NCBI RefSeq assembly: GCF_027744825.2
Contig: NC_071335.1
Coordinates: forward strand, 16,062,501 to 16,126,500
Reading direction: 5' to 3'
Length of the DNA stretch: 64,000 nt
From: Synchiropus splendidus
Lineage: Eukaryota > Chordata > Actinopteri > Syngnathiformes > Callionymidae
Within the stretch, counting starts at the first letter, position 1, and each line of letters starts with the position of its first letter. A model generated the notes under the pieces. It was not told where the DNA came from. It saw only the letters and a program-made list of their open reading frames with translations, and did not search any database. The position numbers and the translations under genes are program-made. This document shows, piece by piece, positions 13,382 to 24,879 of the stretch.

Positions 13382-13757
13382 ACATCCTCACTCCCATGGC
13401 GCCATGTATAGACGTCCTATACTGCCCGAAACGTGAAGAAAAAACAATGGACGTTCATTCATTCTACATTTAATAACATGTCAAATCGCTATTTAAAAGC
13501 CCATCAACGACAGTGCGCATCCCGCGCTCATGCATTCCCGCATTCTCTGTGTGGAGTTATGTGTAAGTAAAACCTGTTTCTTTTCTCTGCGTCATGGTCC
13601 TTATACGACGCATGCCGCCATATCTGAACGCTTCTTTCAGTCCATTGAAACACCTATGCATTAACGTGCAACGCTGAAGGCTGCCTTTGTCGTCGGTATA
13701 GGACGCAAAAGTCCACTTCCCCGACGTCAATATATCACGGTATGGGAGTGAGGACGG
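13382..13757. mobile_element. MITE with TCCTCACTCCCA inverted ends, copy A
   Basis: The left end ACATCCTCACTCCCATGG pairs with the right end CGGTATGGGAGTGAGGAC. The interior near the right end (AAGTGG..TTTTGCGTCCTAT, as its complement) recurs at about 38907-39075. No ORF; class unknown. Confidence 0.55.
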
Positions 13758-14500
13758 CTTGCAAATAACATGCACATTACCCACCCATTTAAAGCCTGTC
13801 CCTAAAAGCGTGGACACAAACTTAAAATGAGAAAATGAACACGCTATCATAAACAAATTGGCAAACAAATAATGAAAATGCAAAAACAAAATACATAACA
13901 ATTGAGATTTCAATGAGTACTATTCAACCGAAACTTAAGAAGCAGTTGTGGTCCTCAGATCAAAACATTTGACTGACCCTGGTCCAGTCACAGCAACTGT
14001 TTTAGGGGGAAGTAATAAAGCCTCCACACTTCTAGATCCCATTGACGGTAAATGTCATATTTGTGTTTGGCATTCATGCTATATTCATACTAAACCTTCA
14101 GACCAGCATGACACAGGTGCTTTTGAAGCACACGTTCTGTGACAGGCGTAAACATGCGGGGCACACCATGTGCACGGAGGAACGATAAACACAGTTTTCA
14201 AAGGCCACGACTCTTCCAGAATTCAACATCACCGTCAGTCGTCCCTTCAAATTCAAATTCCCTGCACTGACGAAAACATTAGCGATTCGAAGTGACATGG
14301 TTCGTCATCATCACTTGCCAGTCTGTCGACGTCCTCAGCTCCCTTGTGCGTTCTTAACAATAAAATGATATAATGAGATGCTGTGGAACATCTCATGCGT
14401 TGTTTCTGTCACATCACACGACGACACGACGATGCTGAGTCAGCAAATCGCCACAGTATTGACCCGAACATGGAACATTGTGACTCCACACAGAAAGGCT

Positions 14501-14816
14501 TTCAAAACTAGGGCTGCAACTAGCGACTGTTTTCAGAGTCGTCCAGTCGTGGACGACGCTACAGTCGACGAATAGACACATGACATGTGCGGGGTGTCCC
14601 ATTGCAGTGTAGTAAACAAAAAGAAAGAAAGAAAGGAAATGAATGTAAAGTGTTCAATGCACAAACTGTGGTGTGAACACTCCACGAGTCCTTTGATCTG
14701 TCTCCTCTTAGTGCAGTTGAAATGATGAAAGCAATGACGTCACAACTAGTCGACTCATGAACCTGTCAGCAAGTCATTTTTTAGTCGATGACAGTCACTG
14801 CAGCCCTCTTCAAAAC
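14501..14816. mobile_element. hAT-type MITE with perfect 8-bp target-site duplication
   Basis: The element spans 14509-14808 (300 bp). It starts TAGGGCTGCAAC and ends CACTGCAGCCCTC, and is flanked on both sides by TTCAAAAC (14501-14508 and 14809-14816). Eight-bp duplications and these termini are typical of hAT elements. It has no coding capacity. Confidence 0.85.
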
Positions 14817-15810
14817 ACAGCCTTGAGCTGGACTATATTCTCTGGCCTTCTTGCTGTGCAAGAATGTTGTCTTCATTCTAAAGACTACACAAAATTTCTT
14901 CCTTTAATGTCATCTCTGTATGACATAGTGCTGACTGAAGGTTGCGGTCAAAGGGATTTGGAGCGCTGGCTGTTCAGCATGTGACGTAGCATGTCGGTGT
15001 GCCTTCCATTAAGAATTAACCAGGCACAACATCCAACAAAATAATATGTGCCGGTCCGTGGTTTGTCAAGGGCATACTGGCACACGCTTAATATACATTA
15101 GACAAACTCACTTTGCACAACATTATGGCAGGTAAAGGTGTAAAGCTGACTTTAACCCTGGATCTTGAAGACATGCATAGTGTGTTCACTTATATGAAAA
15201 ACATAGCTTCATTTATTCTGGTAACACAATTTGGCACTTAACAATTTGACAATTATTTTCACTTGAGGGATTTCTACACGTACGTCTCTTTGTGTTTTTA
15301 GGGTTCGAACAATGCAATGGAGTTAGTTATCTTGTGTTGTGTTGGTGGCAGATTTATGAGAGCAACGTGTTGGCGACACAGCTGTATAAATCTGAGTGTG
15401 TGGTGAGGCATGAATGAGTTAAATGAGCCACATGAAAGAAACCAGGTCATCACAAAGTTGTGTCCTTCAATGATTTGGACCTTGTCATTCTCAACTTCAA
15501 CAATGAAAACTGAGAGTCGTGAACAAAACATGTACGTAACTGTAGTGTAAGAGAGAGAATCTCAAACTGTTGCCATGGTAGCAGTGAGTCACCTTCAGAT
15601 TTGTCTGAGGTATTGAACATTTTGGGGGGGTGATCTGGGGGGAAATAGTCACCCAGAAATTGGACAGTTAATTGAGTCTAGGTCCACAATTATTTAATCA
15701 CTTTGACATTTAACAAACAAAACAAAAATACACAATAACAATGACATATAGGTGTCATACACTCAGCGCTCTCTGTAATTACAAACCAAAGAAGTATTTA
15801 TGAAAACACT

Positions 15811-16998
15811 CAGTCACAGTTACTTTGAAAAAGTAATCCGACTACTGATTACTTCCTCAAAACATAACTTAGTTACTTTCCGGATTACTTGAATTTAAAA
15901 GTAACTCAGTTAGATTACATGCTGCATTTGGCAGCCGACTACAGCTCTCATTGCCTAAACAATATCTTTTATGTCAATTTTGAAGGTTGGAGTTCTTGGG
16001 GGTGCAGCGTTTTTCCATGTTTGAGGTCATTTTTTTTAGCACAATCGTGAATATATATGAATGTACAGTCAATGTTTGACTTTAACACACTCTGAACTAT
16101 TGGAGCGAAAATGACACACAAAAAGCAACAGGTATGAAAAACAAAACAAAGTGATATATTGCCATTTATATAATAAAATGTAGGGAATGCCCCATTATGC
16201 TGCATAATTATTATTATTTTGCTACTTTTTTTCTTTCTTTTTTTTTTTTTTAACTACAAGGCAAAAGTTTACTAAGTCTCATTATGTCACTTCTCCTGGA
16301 CGCAGTAGTTGCACTTAAGTGGCTGCTGTTACTCGCTTCTACGCTCCGTCACGCCAGTGGACCATTTTATTTCTGACTTTCGAGAGAAAATGCAACATCA
16401 GTACCGTTTCTGCACCAAGAAAAATAATCTATAAAAGTCTAAAAATCTATCATAAGTGTCATTTAACTTGACCTATCAAAAGAATAAAAAAAAACTGGTA
16501 CATAGTCTGCACTTTCGACACATTTGTGAGGCTACTTTATTTCGCTTTCTTTAACCGGTGAATCTGCGCGTTGGTGGACATCTACAGCAGACAATAATTC
16601 AAAGTAGTGGCATTATTTTCAGCTGGAAACATGCATCTCTCTCCTCACGCCCTTGTTATTTACTGCCGTGTAGCCGGCGGCTTGACATGTGACCTGCCTG
16701 TTCAAACCGTGACTGGCGTGTCCCGCACATGTTGTCATGCCTAAAGATGCTGTTATCGAAAGTGAATGTTAATAGTTTGCTTCCCGACAATGGCAACAAC
16801 CTCCCGTCGGCTGTTTTGAATGGCATTCGACTTACGTCCAATCCGACTTACGACCGGTTGATAGGAACCGATCCCAGTTGTAAGTGAGATGTTACTTGTA
16901 CTTTGTTTGAAATAGTAACGCGGTAGATGACTCGATACTGAAAAAGGCTGTGATATAAGAGTAACACGTGACTAAGTAATAAGTTACTGGCATCACTG
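15811..16998. mobile_element. Degenerate repeat with GTTAC/GTAAC-rich inverted ends
   Basis: The left end is CAGTCACAGTTACTTTGAAA and the right end AAGTTACTGGCATCACTG, with GTAAC motifs repeated inward on both sides. This resembles a common fish non-autonomous DNA transposon. The interior is AT-rich without ORFs and may contain a second nested repeat near 16820-16890. Confidence 0.5.
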
Positions 16999-17716
16999 CT
17001 CAGCACACAGAATTGACGTCACGCTGTGTTGGACCCAGTTACGAACACAGTCAGCAAAAGTTACCAGAAACACCAACAAATGACCAGTCTGATAGATAAG
17101 TAGAATAAAAATACTCAATCTTGGCTTCAGCAGTTCAATATGAGAAACACAGGCAAATTCTCCTTCATCTCACAAGCTCTTTCTTCAGCTTAGCTTTTAC
17201 TCACAATCGCATTGCATATTTACAGTGGAGAGAGCGCCATCTATGGGCTGGGAAAATAACAAAAAGCTCAAGGAATCTTTATGAGCAAGTGGAATGGATT
17301 TTGTATATTCTGACCATTATTAGATCTATTCAACAGTTTGAACAATAAAACATAGGAAAACAGTAAGTACTAGTAGTATTGAAGACGCACAATATTCCAA
17401 TAAGAACCAGGACTGGAAAGATGTCAAATAAAAGACTGGATTGGGCACTGTGGTGAATGATGTAGAGCCACAGTGATTTTCACGCTGACTACTGTGGTTA
17501 CGAGACTTTCATTATGAGCTGCTGGAGCCACGTGGGTCCTTGGGCAGCATCAGCCTTCTCACTGACGTCAGTGAAGGTAGACACGTTTCCCTGCTCCTTT
17601 GAGAGGCACGTTTCATCCCTTTTCAGGAGAATAACATCCCCTATATGATGACATCCGCAACTACCTTTCACAGACTTGAGAAAAATGAGAGCTTCATATA
17701 GGCTTCTCTCTGTGCC

Positions 17717-18000
17717 ATGCGTTCATTGAAAACATATTTCCATTTTCCACAGCTTACAGATGCAGGTGAAACGAAGCAGTACCACCAGAAACCGCGGGGG
17801 GACAGTGTTGCTGTTACTGTTGTTCTAAAGAGACGCAAAGAAGACATAGCAATGGCAGATATTATCTGTCCTCCAGTAGCGATACATTTAACGGCCGCAC
17901 TGACCAACAACGCTGCCTTCAATTCCATCTTCTGTGCAAGATGGACATTATCCTTTTCCAAGTGGCCATGTTTGTTTTGGAGTTTGTGGTTGTGGTATGT
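17717..18000 (+). repeat. Diverged repeat pair, member 1
   Basis: About 170 bp within this stretch (TTGCTGTTACTGTTG through TCTGTGCAAGATGGACATTA) aligns by eye, with gaps, to about 35530-35740. A long open frame crosses it, but it starts and ends arbitrarily and shows no domain. Confidence 0.4.
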
Positions 18001-19939
18001 GATCAGTGATGGACGGGTACATTTTTGCATGTAAAGGGAGCATAAATGGGCCTGTACAATGCAAGGTATTTTAAAAAGGCATCAAGTCAGATAAAGAGAA
18101 ACTGATATGACATTCCAAACTCTAGTAGAAAGGTAATACAGTGACAATGAAATGATACAATACAAAGGCTGACAGCAAAGGACAGAACTTTTTGTTTATT
18201 CAGTCGGTTCCTGCGAGGAGCTGCAACACCAGACCATCCTTGAGAAAATTGCTTTTCTTTACCAGGAAAGTACTGCCTCATGCGTTTGGGCTGAAGAAAA
18301 AAAAGCTTTTTGTCCAGCTACCGTTACCTTCCAGGTGTGCCGGAGAACACACAGAAACTGTCTTCAACAACTGGCTGACCCTTCACTCTAACATGAGGAG
18401 TGCAGAGGATTTCCCCTCTGAGAATGCACTTACTCTGAAGGTTAAAATGACTCGCGGAAAATATAACTTCTTTCCTTCACATGCTGGTTCCATGACATCA
18501 GAGCAGACCCAAGCGGGTCAAGGTCAACTCAAAAAAATCGCCGAGCAGTTGGAACACTCTGCGTCCAGCTGCGACAGGACTCCGCCAGAGGACGGGCATA
18601 TCCTCTGTGTTCCAGTCAGTGGCTTCCTTCAGGCCACAGACTCCTGTCCCAGCCGAAGGACTCTGACAAGGAATTGAACTTTCTAACAACCAGCACACAG
18701 ATAAGCTGTGGTTTGCCCGCAACAATGGACCTGCTCTGTCAGGACAATAGATAGCGGCAAGCCGTAATCGGGTTAGGAATAGAACCTGAACGCTCGATAA
18801 ACCAACACCTAAATACAGCTCGGATGGATGGATCAGAGGGCCTGAAGTTAGTGTAGCTTTCCACATTATTCTATGATCTACTGTCTTCTTCATGCCGTCA
18901 TTCATCTCATTGGACATCTTCCTGTTCCTATATACCTATTAGTCCCAACACCAATTCTCTTGCTGTGACCAAACTCAGGGGAGCAGCTACTTTGTGAACC
19001 CAATACTTTAAAATCAGCCACTTCACACTGCCTACACTGCAGTCTATGACTTTTCCATTAGAGGCCTCTGCATTTTTTAAGTATCCTTGTACAGTTTGTA
19101 TTCATTCTGACTGGGTTTTACGTTGGCAACAAGGAGATCATGAGTACCATCTGTCATGTTTTGGAGCTGCATCCCACAAGGACTGCGGCACTTGGGAGGC
19201 AGATATGGCTTTGAAATTCCATTTAACCTCCATGCAAATGAACTATGCTATGAAATTGTCCTTGCATTACACTTTTCATATCTCAAAATACAAAACAGCA
19301 GTCTATGTCTACAGGTCAAACAGCATGGAGAAAAAGAAAATGAAACAAAAGTCTAATAAAACAAAGCTCTATTTGGTTTTGATGACAGTGACATGACAAG
19401 TTATTGAAGAGACCAGCAGACCAGGGTAAGTGAGGGGATCTTAAGACTGGAGAGATATAGGGAGTTCAGGTTTTCCATCAGCAAAACTCTGACCTGCTGG
19501 AAAGCTTGTGCTCAGACCAGGTGTTTGTCTATGGCACACTTGAATCAAAAGGGTCAACTCAGTGAAGGCTTTGTTCTCTCAAACTGCTTGAATGAATCAG
19601 CAAAAAAAAGTTCAAATACATTCAAATGCCAAACCTACTTTCCATTTACTGTTTTTGGGGTATTGCAACCACTCTAGCCAGATAAAAGTCTTTGGTCTTT
19701 TTATTCCAGACTGGAACATCACATTCTGTTTCAGTACTGTTCGTGACTGGACGAAAGGTTGACATGACCAACAGAATAAGAATAATAAATCATCAATAAG
19801 AATAATAAATCATCTGAAGAATCAATCGCACAAATGCACGTTCACTTTCCATGATTCTAAAAAAAGAAAAATCTATTCATTAAAAAATGTCCAGCAGGGG
19901 AATTAATGATTTTTCAATACAGTGATTAATAATTAAATA

Positions 19940-20170
19940 GTGATCATGTTCGCGAGTTGAGGTCATCCGCTCAGGATGATGCCTCTGTGGTGAGGCGCTC
20001 CAGCATGTCGAGCAGGGAGGAGGCCGCTACAGTGCATTGGCAGTGTAGGTGCCCTGTAGGGTGGGATTCTGACCCGAGATTTTCCTGCTTAAGGGGAGCG
20101 TTTCACAGCTGTTGTCAACACGAAGTGAAGCGTGACTCTCAATGTCAGGAGGACACCTTTTAAGGAGGAC
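19940..20170 (+). repeat. Possible LINE 3'-tail-like fragment
   Basis: GTGGTGAGGCGCTCCAGCAT followed by GAGCAGGGAGGAGGCC resembles the G-rich tail of RTE/Rex-type LINEs. There is only a short match from memory and no ORF. Confidence 0.3.
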
Positions 20171-21200
20171 TGTCAAGGAAGTACAATGCTCTCCATCATT
20201 CCCAAACCCTCCCTGCCAAACTCCCCCTATGTAGATACAACCCTGGCATATGTCCCACTGCTTTACAGTTCCAAGAAGATAAATGTCTGGGTCTTATTAT
20301 TGTGGCACCTGCCCCCACGATCTGACCTCGGATAATGGAAGATGATATCAGGAAGAAGGAGCTTCTACCTGTAGCACCAAGCCTGATGATGTGTACCATA
20401 TCTTTATGTTAATGGCTCCCCAACTCATTCCATGCCGTAGCAGAAAACCTCATTAAACTGGGTCTGACTGTCAGATTCAATAAACCCCTTTGAGCAGTTG
20501 ACTGTCCACTGCCTTATATCCCAAGCCAGAATCATCAGGTCCAGCAAAGAAGAACGTCATTCATACGATCCATACACTGAGAGTAAAAAGGTTATTGAGG
20601 ATGCAGCATCATTCTAATAGAGACTTTTGGGAAACAGTGAGGTAAAAACTCACAGTATTTGTCACTAGGCAACGTAGAAATAAAGGGGTTAATGGCAAAT
20701 TTATATTCAGATCACGACGTCACAGTTCTCTTCCCTGACCAGGATTGTGGAATGGAGATTGTATATCACTGTTGTCCTCCTCCTCCTCCTGCCTCTATTA
20801 TTCTGCCAACAGAGCTAGAGGAGGGGTCTGCTGAGAAGCAAATACAGAGCGCTTTCCTTCGTCTTCAGATCCTGAAAATCAGTCAAAAAAAAAAAAAGCT
20901 TTACATTGGAGCTTTTTACCCTGAGATGAGCCGTTGGGAAATAAGGGACACAAAGATGATTCTAACCTTGTTCACTGTCGCAGTGCATTGCAGGACGTAT
21001 TGTCTAAAGAGGAGCGACACACATCAACAACAGTTTTGTTCCGATTTTCCTTGTTCCCAAGGAACACCAGACTATCGCAAGTCAGAGTACCCTATCAGAG
21101 AATCTTTATGCCTGCGTGTGTTCAGAGTGACTGACCCAGATTACACTTTGAATTTGAAGTTTTGCCTGAGCAATCACTGGATATGCTGATATATGACACC

Positions 21201-21786
21201 TAAGGGTGGTTTCACACTGCGGACTCTGTCACGAGACAAAGTGCGGTCGGCTCTAAAGTCCGAAATGTGAACACAAGCGAGTCGGGATTTGGCCGCGGAC
21301 ATGATCCCGCATGGAGAGCTGCACCTCGTCTCAGGAAACTCTCAGCTGGTGGTGAGCTTCTCGCCTCAGGCGACTCTGCGTTAGTTGCCGGAAACTACGC
21401 GTACAGCGCGACTCCACACAAACATGCCGGGCAGTAAAGGGTCTGATCGCTGTCTGGGCGCACAACATCGTTCAAATGCAACTTGGCAAAGTCCCAGAAC
21501 ACTGAGGTGTGCGGCCGGGAGCTGCAGGAGACTGGTGCTGTGGCGCAGCGCAGCGGACCGGGACTCGTGATAGTACTAAGAATTGACAGGAATAAGGTGG
21601 TCAAGCAGATGGTGGTAAACAGGTTGTTGCGCAGCTGATGACGACTTCCTTTAGACCTGCTTCATCATGGGCCACAAACCAGCTATTTTGCGCAGCTGAG
21701 AAGAGGCAGAGGTGCGAGGCTGCACAGCAGGGGGCGATTCAACTCAGGCCACCTGAGACAGAACCCACAGTGTGAAACCGCCCTAA
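21201..21786. mobile_element. PIF/Harbinger-type MITE with TAA target-site duplication
   Basis: The element spans 21204-21783 (580 bp). It begins GGGTGGTTTCACACTG and ends CAGTGTGAAACCGCCC, giving 16-bp inverted repeats with one mismatch. TAA flanks it on both sides (21201-21203 and 21784-21786), the 3-bp TWA duplication typical of Harbinger. The interior is GC-rich with no transposase. Confidence 0.85.
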
Positions 21787-24354
21787 GATCCAGGTGCTGC
21801 CTGCTGGTTAACATATCCAGTAGTGTTCCCTTGTTTCAACAGGTGAACCTACAGATGACATTATAGAATGTTTTCTTGAATTTAAAATGCTTAAAACCAT
21901 GATCATGAAAAAAATCATCCAGTATCTGAGTCGTTTCTCGGAGGAGTAGGTCATAAATCGGCCGATAACAACGCACGCCTGGGTCTCATCAAATCAGCAG
22001 TGTGAAGTGTTGAGTTTTAAAAGTAGAATTAAAACTACAAACACACAGCAGATTTCGCATTCACTCCACACGTTGGTTTCACAGCACGTAAGTTGCTGTT
22101 TCGCATGTAATGCCCACATCTCTGCACTCATCGAGGCTTGATTTACAGTTTGATGTTTTTTTTTGACGGGTGGTTTTTCACGTTCACGATGTGATTTAAC
22201 CAAATAATGAGTCAAATCATGTGTTGCGCTGCTTCACAAGTGTAATGCAGTTGCGCCACTCAGGTTAGCTTTTATATATAAAGGCAACAAACAGGCAGAT
22301 GTCGAAAATCTAAATGGTTTTTTAACATCTCGAGTTTGTGGCGTGATTTCATCAAATTCTATCAGTCTGTGTTCTTGATTTAATCCCAGACTCCTGCTCT
22401 ATTCATGATCCTTCATATATTCTCTCAAACAGGTCTGGTGTAGGGACAACAGCAGTGCCGGGATTTCTGGCATGACAGAAAAAAAGCGCAAAAGGTGGAG
22501 CAGTTTCATGTCCCTCACCAGCCACCATGTATTTCAAGATGGAGTGTGACAATGACGGATATAAGAAGACATAACATTCCGAAAATTCCGATTTTTTTTT
22601 TTTATTTGAAAAAGTAAAAATGCTTGGTAATCCACAGTGAGTTGTAATAAAATATCGATATTTTTGAATTTATCATTTGTTGAGGAAACAGAGGCAAAGC
22701 AATTGCTTCTGAATGTCAAACAGTAAATCTATGCCATTTCTAAAACCCTGTCAGCGCCTCATTTCATCAAACCATGCCGCTAACGCTGCCCACCGCCGCC
22801 CGCACCACACTCACATGCGCAGGCCCTTTTCAACATCAATAAAAACTGCACAGTTGAAGAGGATTACATTACATTAAAACCATGTTTGAGTGTTTCTCAT
22901 GGTGATGACAATCCTCCGTCCTCATGTCTCTCCTCCTCATGCGTCCGGCCCATCTGAGTCTGGCTACCTTCACTCCAGCTGACCCCTCCCACTAACCCTC
23001 TCCACCTGTCCAACAGTAACAACGAGGTTACGGTAAAACCACAAATACCGCTTTATATTCAGTCTATTGGCTGCAAACTCCCCTGACTCTGGCAAGAAAT
23101 GTAGATTATAATGATGCTGTGATGCAACCTGGCAGCGTCTTGCTGTTCAAGATACACGTCGACCTCTGTACAACAACATTCTTCATGCATGGCTGTACAG
23201 TATTATACATTTGGAGATCCATAAGAAAATATCTTCCAGCAGAGCCGGAGGAAATATGATGCATTTGGAAAAAACACATGGGCAACTACACACAGTTTGT
23301 CTTTACATTATTGCATTATTAATGCACCAGGCCTCTTGTATTACTGAGGAATCTGTGTGCGCGTGTGTATATACAGTACATGTGTGTGTGGGGGGGGTGT
23401 GTGGCATCAGAAACATGGCTGGAATATCACACAAAGCCCATCTGTGCCCTGACAGAGTAGGACCATGCACTGTAGAAGCCAGCGCTAGAATTCTCTAGTC
23501 GTGATAAAGAAATGAAAATGTGCAAGTGAAGGATCGTCTTGCAAAGTCTGAATTAAAGTATCCGTCGTCTCCGGTCAGAAATTGTGACTGTAGTGATAAA
23601 ACATTCAGCTATGTATCTAAGTCTATGTAAATTTTACAATATGCAAGTAAAATAAAACTAATATTTTAGCCCAGAAAAGAAGGTGATAAATACATGTTAG
23701 ACTGCAGGTAACATTACAGTGAATGAACTGAAAATATGTGTAGAATGTTTGGGGAATCCTCAGCTGTATAAGCAGACACGGCTCTAGTTTGATCGTGAAG
23801 TTGAAGGCGCTGTATATTAAAGCACATAATAAAATATTTATCCATTCTCAAACTCATTGGTAAAGCTCATGAATCCATCATAATACGGGGCTTGCTTTAT
23901 CTACTTTATGTAGTTTGAGATCATCGGTTGAAGACTATTAGTGAGCTACCTGCTTTGCTGATCGATTTAAAATAAACGTGTATCGAGGAAAACGTTTCTT
24001 TCACGCACTACATTGTTGCCTTTTTCTCACTTTCCTCACCTGACCAGTGTGTAGTCTGCATCAGCGACGCCAAGTGAGTCCATCACCCTACTCACACTTT
24101 TGCTCAGTGTAGACCAATCATGTGTGACTTTAACAGAAAAAGAAGTGTTAAAAAGAGTGACGCTGGGCTACGCATGAGTGGGAGTTTCACCTCGAGAAGC
24201 CAGATCTAGAGGCTCTACTCGCTGAACGTTTGTTCAGTGGACGGTGTTTTGAAGAACATGTGAGCCTGTGAACTGACTAAAAGGCAAAAGTCACATGCTG
24301 AATGTGTAGGGCTACTTCAGGATACCGAAACCTGGCACCAAATGATGGAGCATG
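21787..24354. other. Non-coding stretch
   Basis: No coding exon or RNA gene recognised. There is a short GT/G-rich tract near 23357-23402. Confidence 0.5.
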
Positions 24355-24879
24355 CAGTGGTACCTCGGTTTTCGAACATCCCGGACTTCAAACAAATCGG
24401 AGTTCGAACAAGAACGTTTTTTTTTTGCTTCTGATTTCGAAGGAAAATCCAGAACTTGAACGCCCCCGAAAAACGCTGGAACGCTGTGCGGAGCGATCAG
24501 CTGACCCACGACACGCTTTGTTATTGTGTAGAGCGCAGCCTCTGTATGCAGACGTGTCCCGTTAGCTACATTTTTATGACTTTGTCACAGCCAAACTGCA
24601 CAGAAGCGCACATTCAGAGCTGGACACGCACCGGGCACCTCTTCACTTCTGGAGAGACGTCACTCACTCGGCAACCCCTCCCACATGCAGCGGCCACACA
24701 CATAGAGGAACAGCGCACCTGCAGCAGACACTCTACATTCACTCCTACAAAAGTCTATTTTAAGGCTTGGAACGCATTATTTCTTTTTCCATTCATTGTA
24801 ATGGGAAAAATCGATTCAGATTTCAAACAATTCGCTTCTCGAACCGCCTTCTGGAACGGATTGTGGTCGAGAACCACTG
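24355..24879 (+). mobile_element. pogo/Tigger-like MITE, copy 2
   Basis: The most intact simple copy, at 525 bp. The left end is CAGTGGTACCTCGGTTTTCG and the right end GGTCGAGAACCACTG followed by TA. The interior, including CCGGGCACCTCTTCACTTCT, is near identical to copies 1 and 3. Confidence 0.8.

Larger units (their letters stand above)
16999..21200. other. Non-coding stretch
   Basis: Apart from the weak repeats near 17.8 and 20.0 kb, nothing recognisable. Open frames of up to 176 codons on the plus strand (18192-18677 and 20659-21189) show no domain, no splice logic and low-complexity segments. Confidence 0.5.

Noticed and set aside
18192..18677. 161-codon open frame on the plus strand
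   Set aside because: No recognisable domain, no paralogue in the window and no splice context.
20659..21189. 176-codon open frame on the plus strand
   Set aside because: Low-complexity Pro and Lys runs, no family recognised, and ends just before a MITE.
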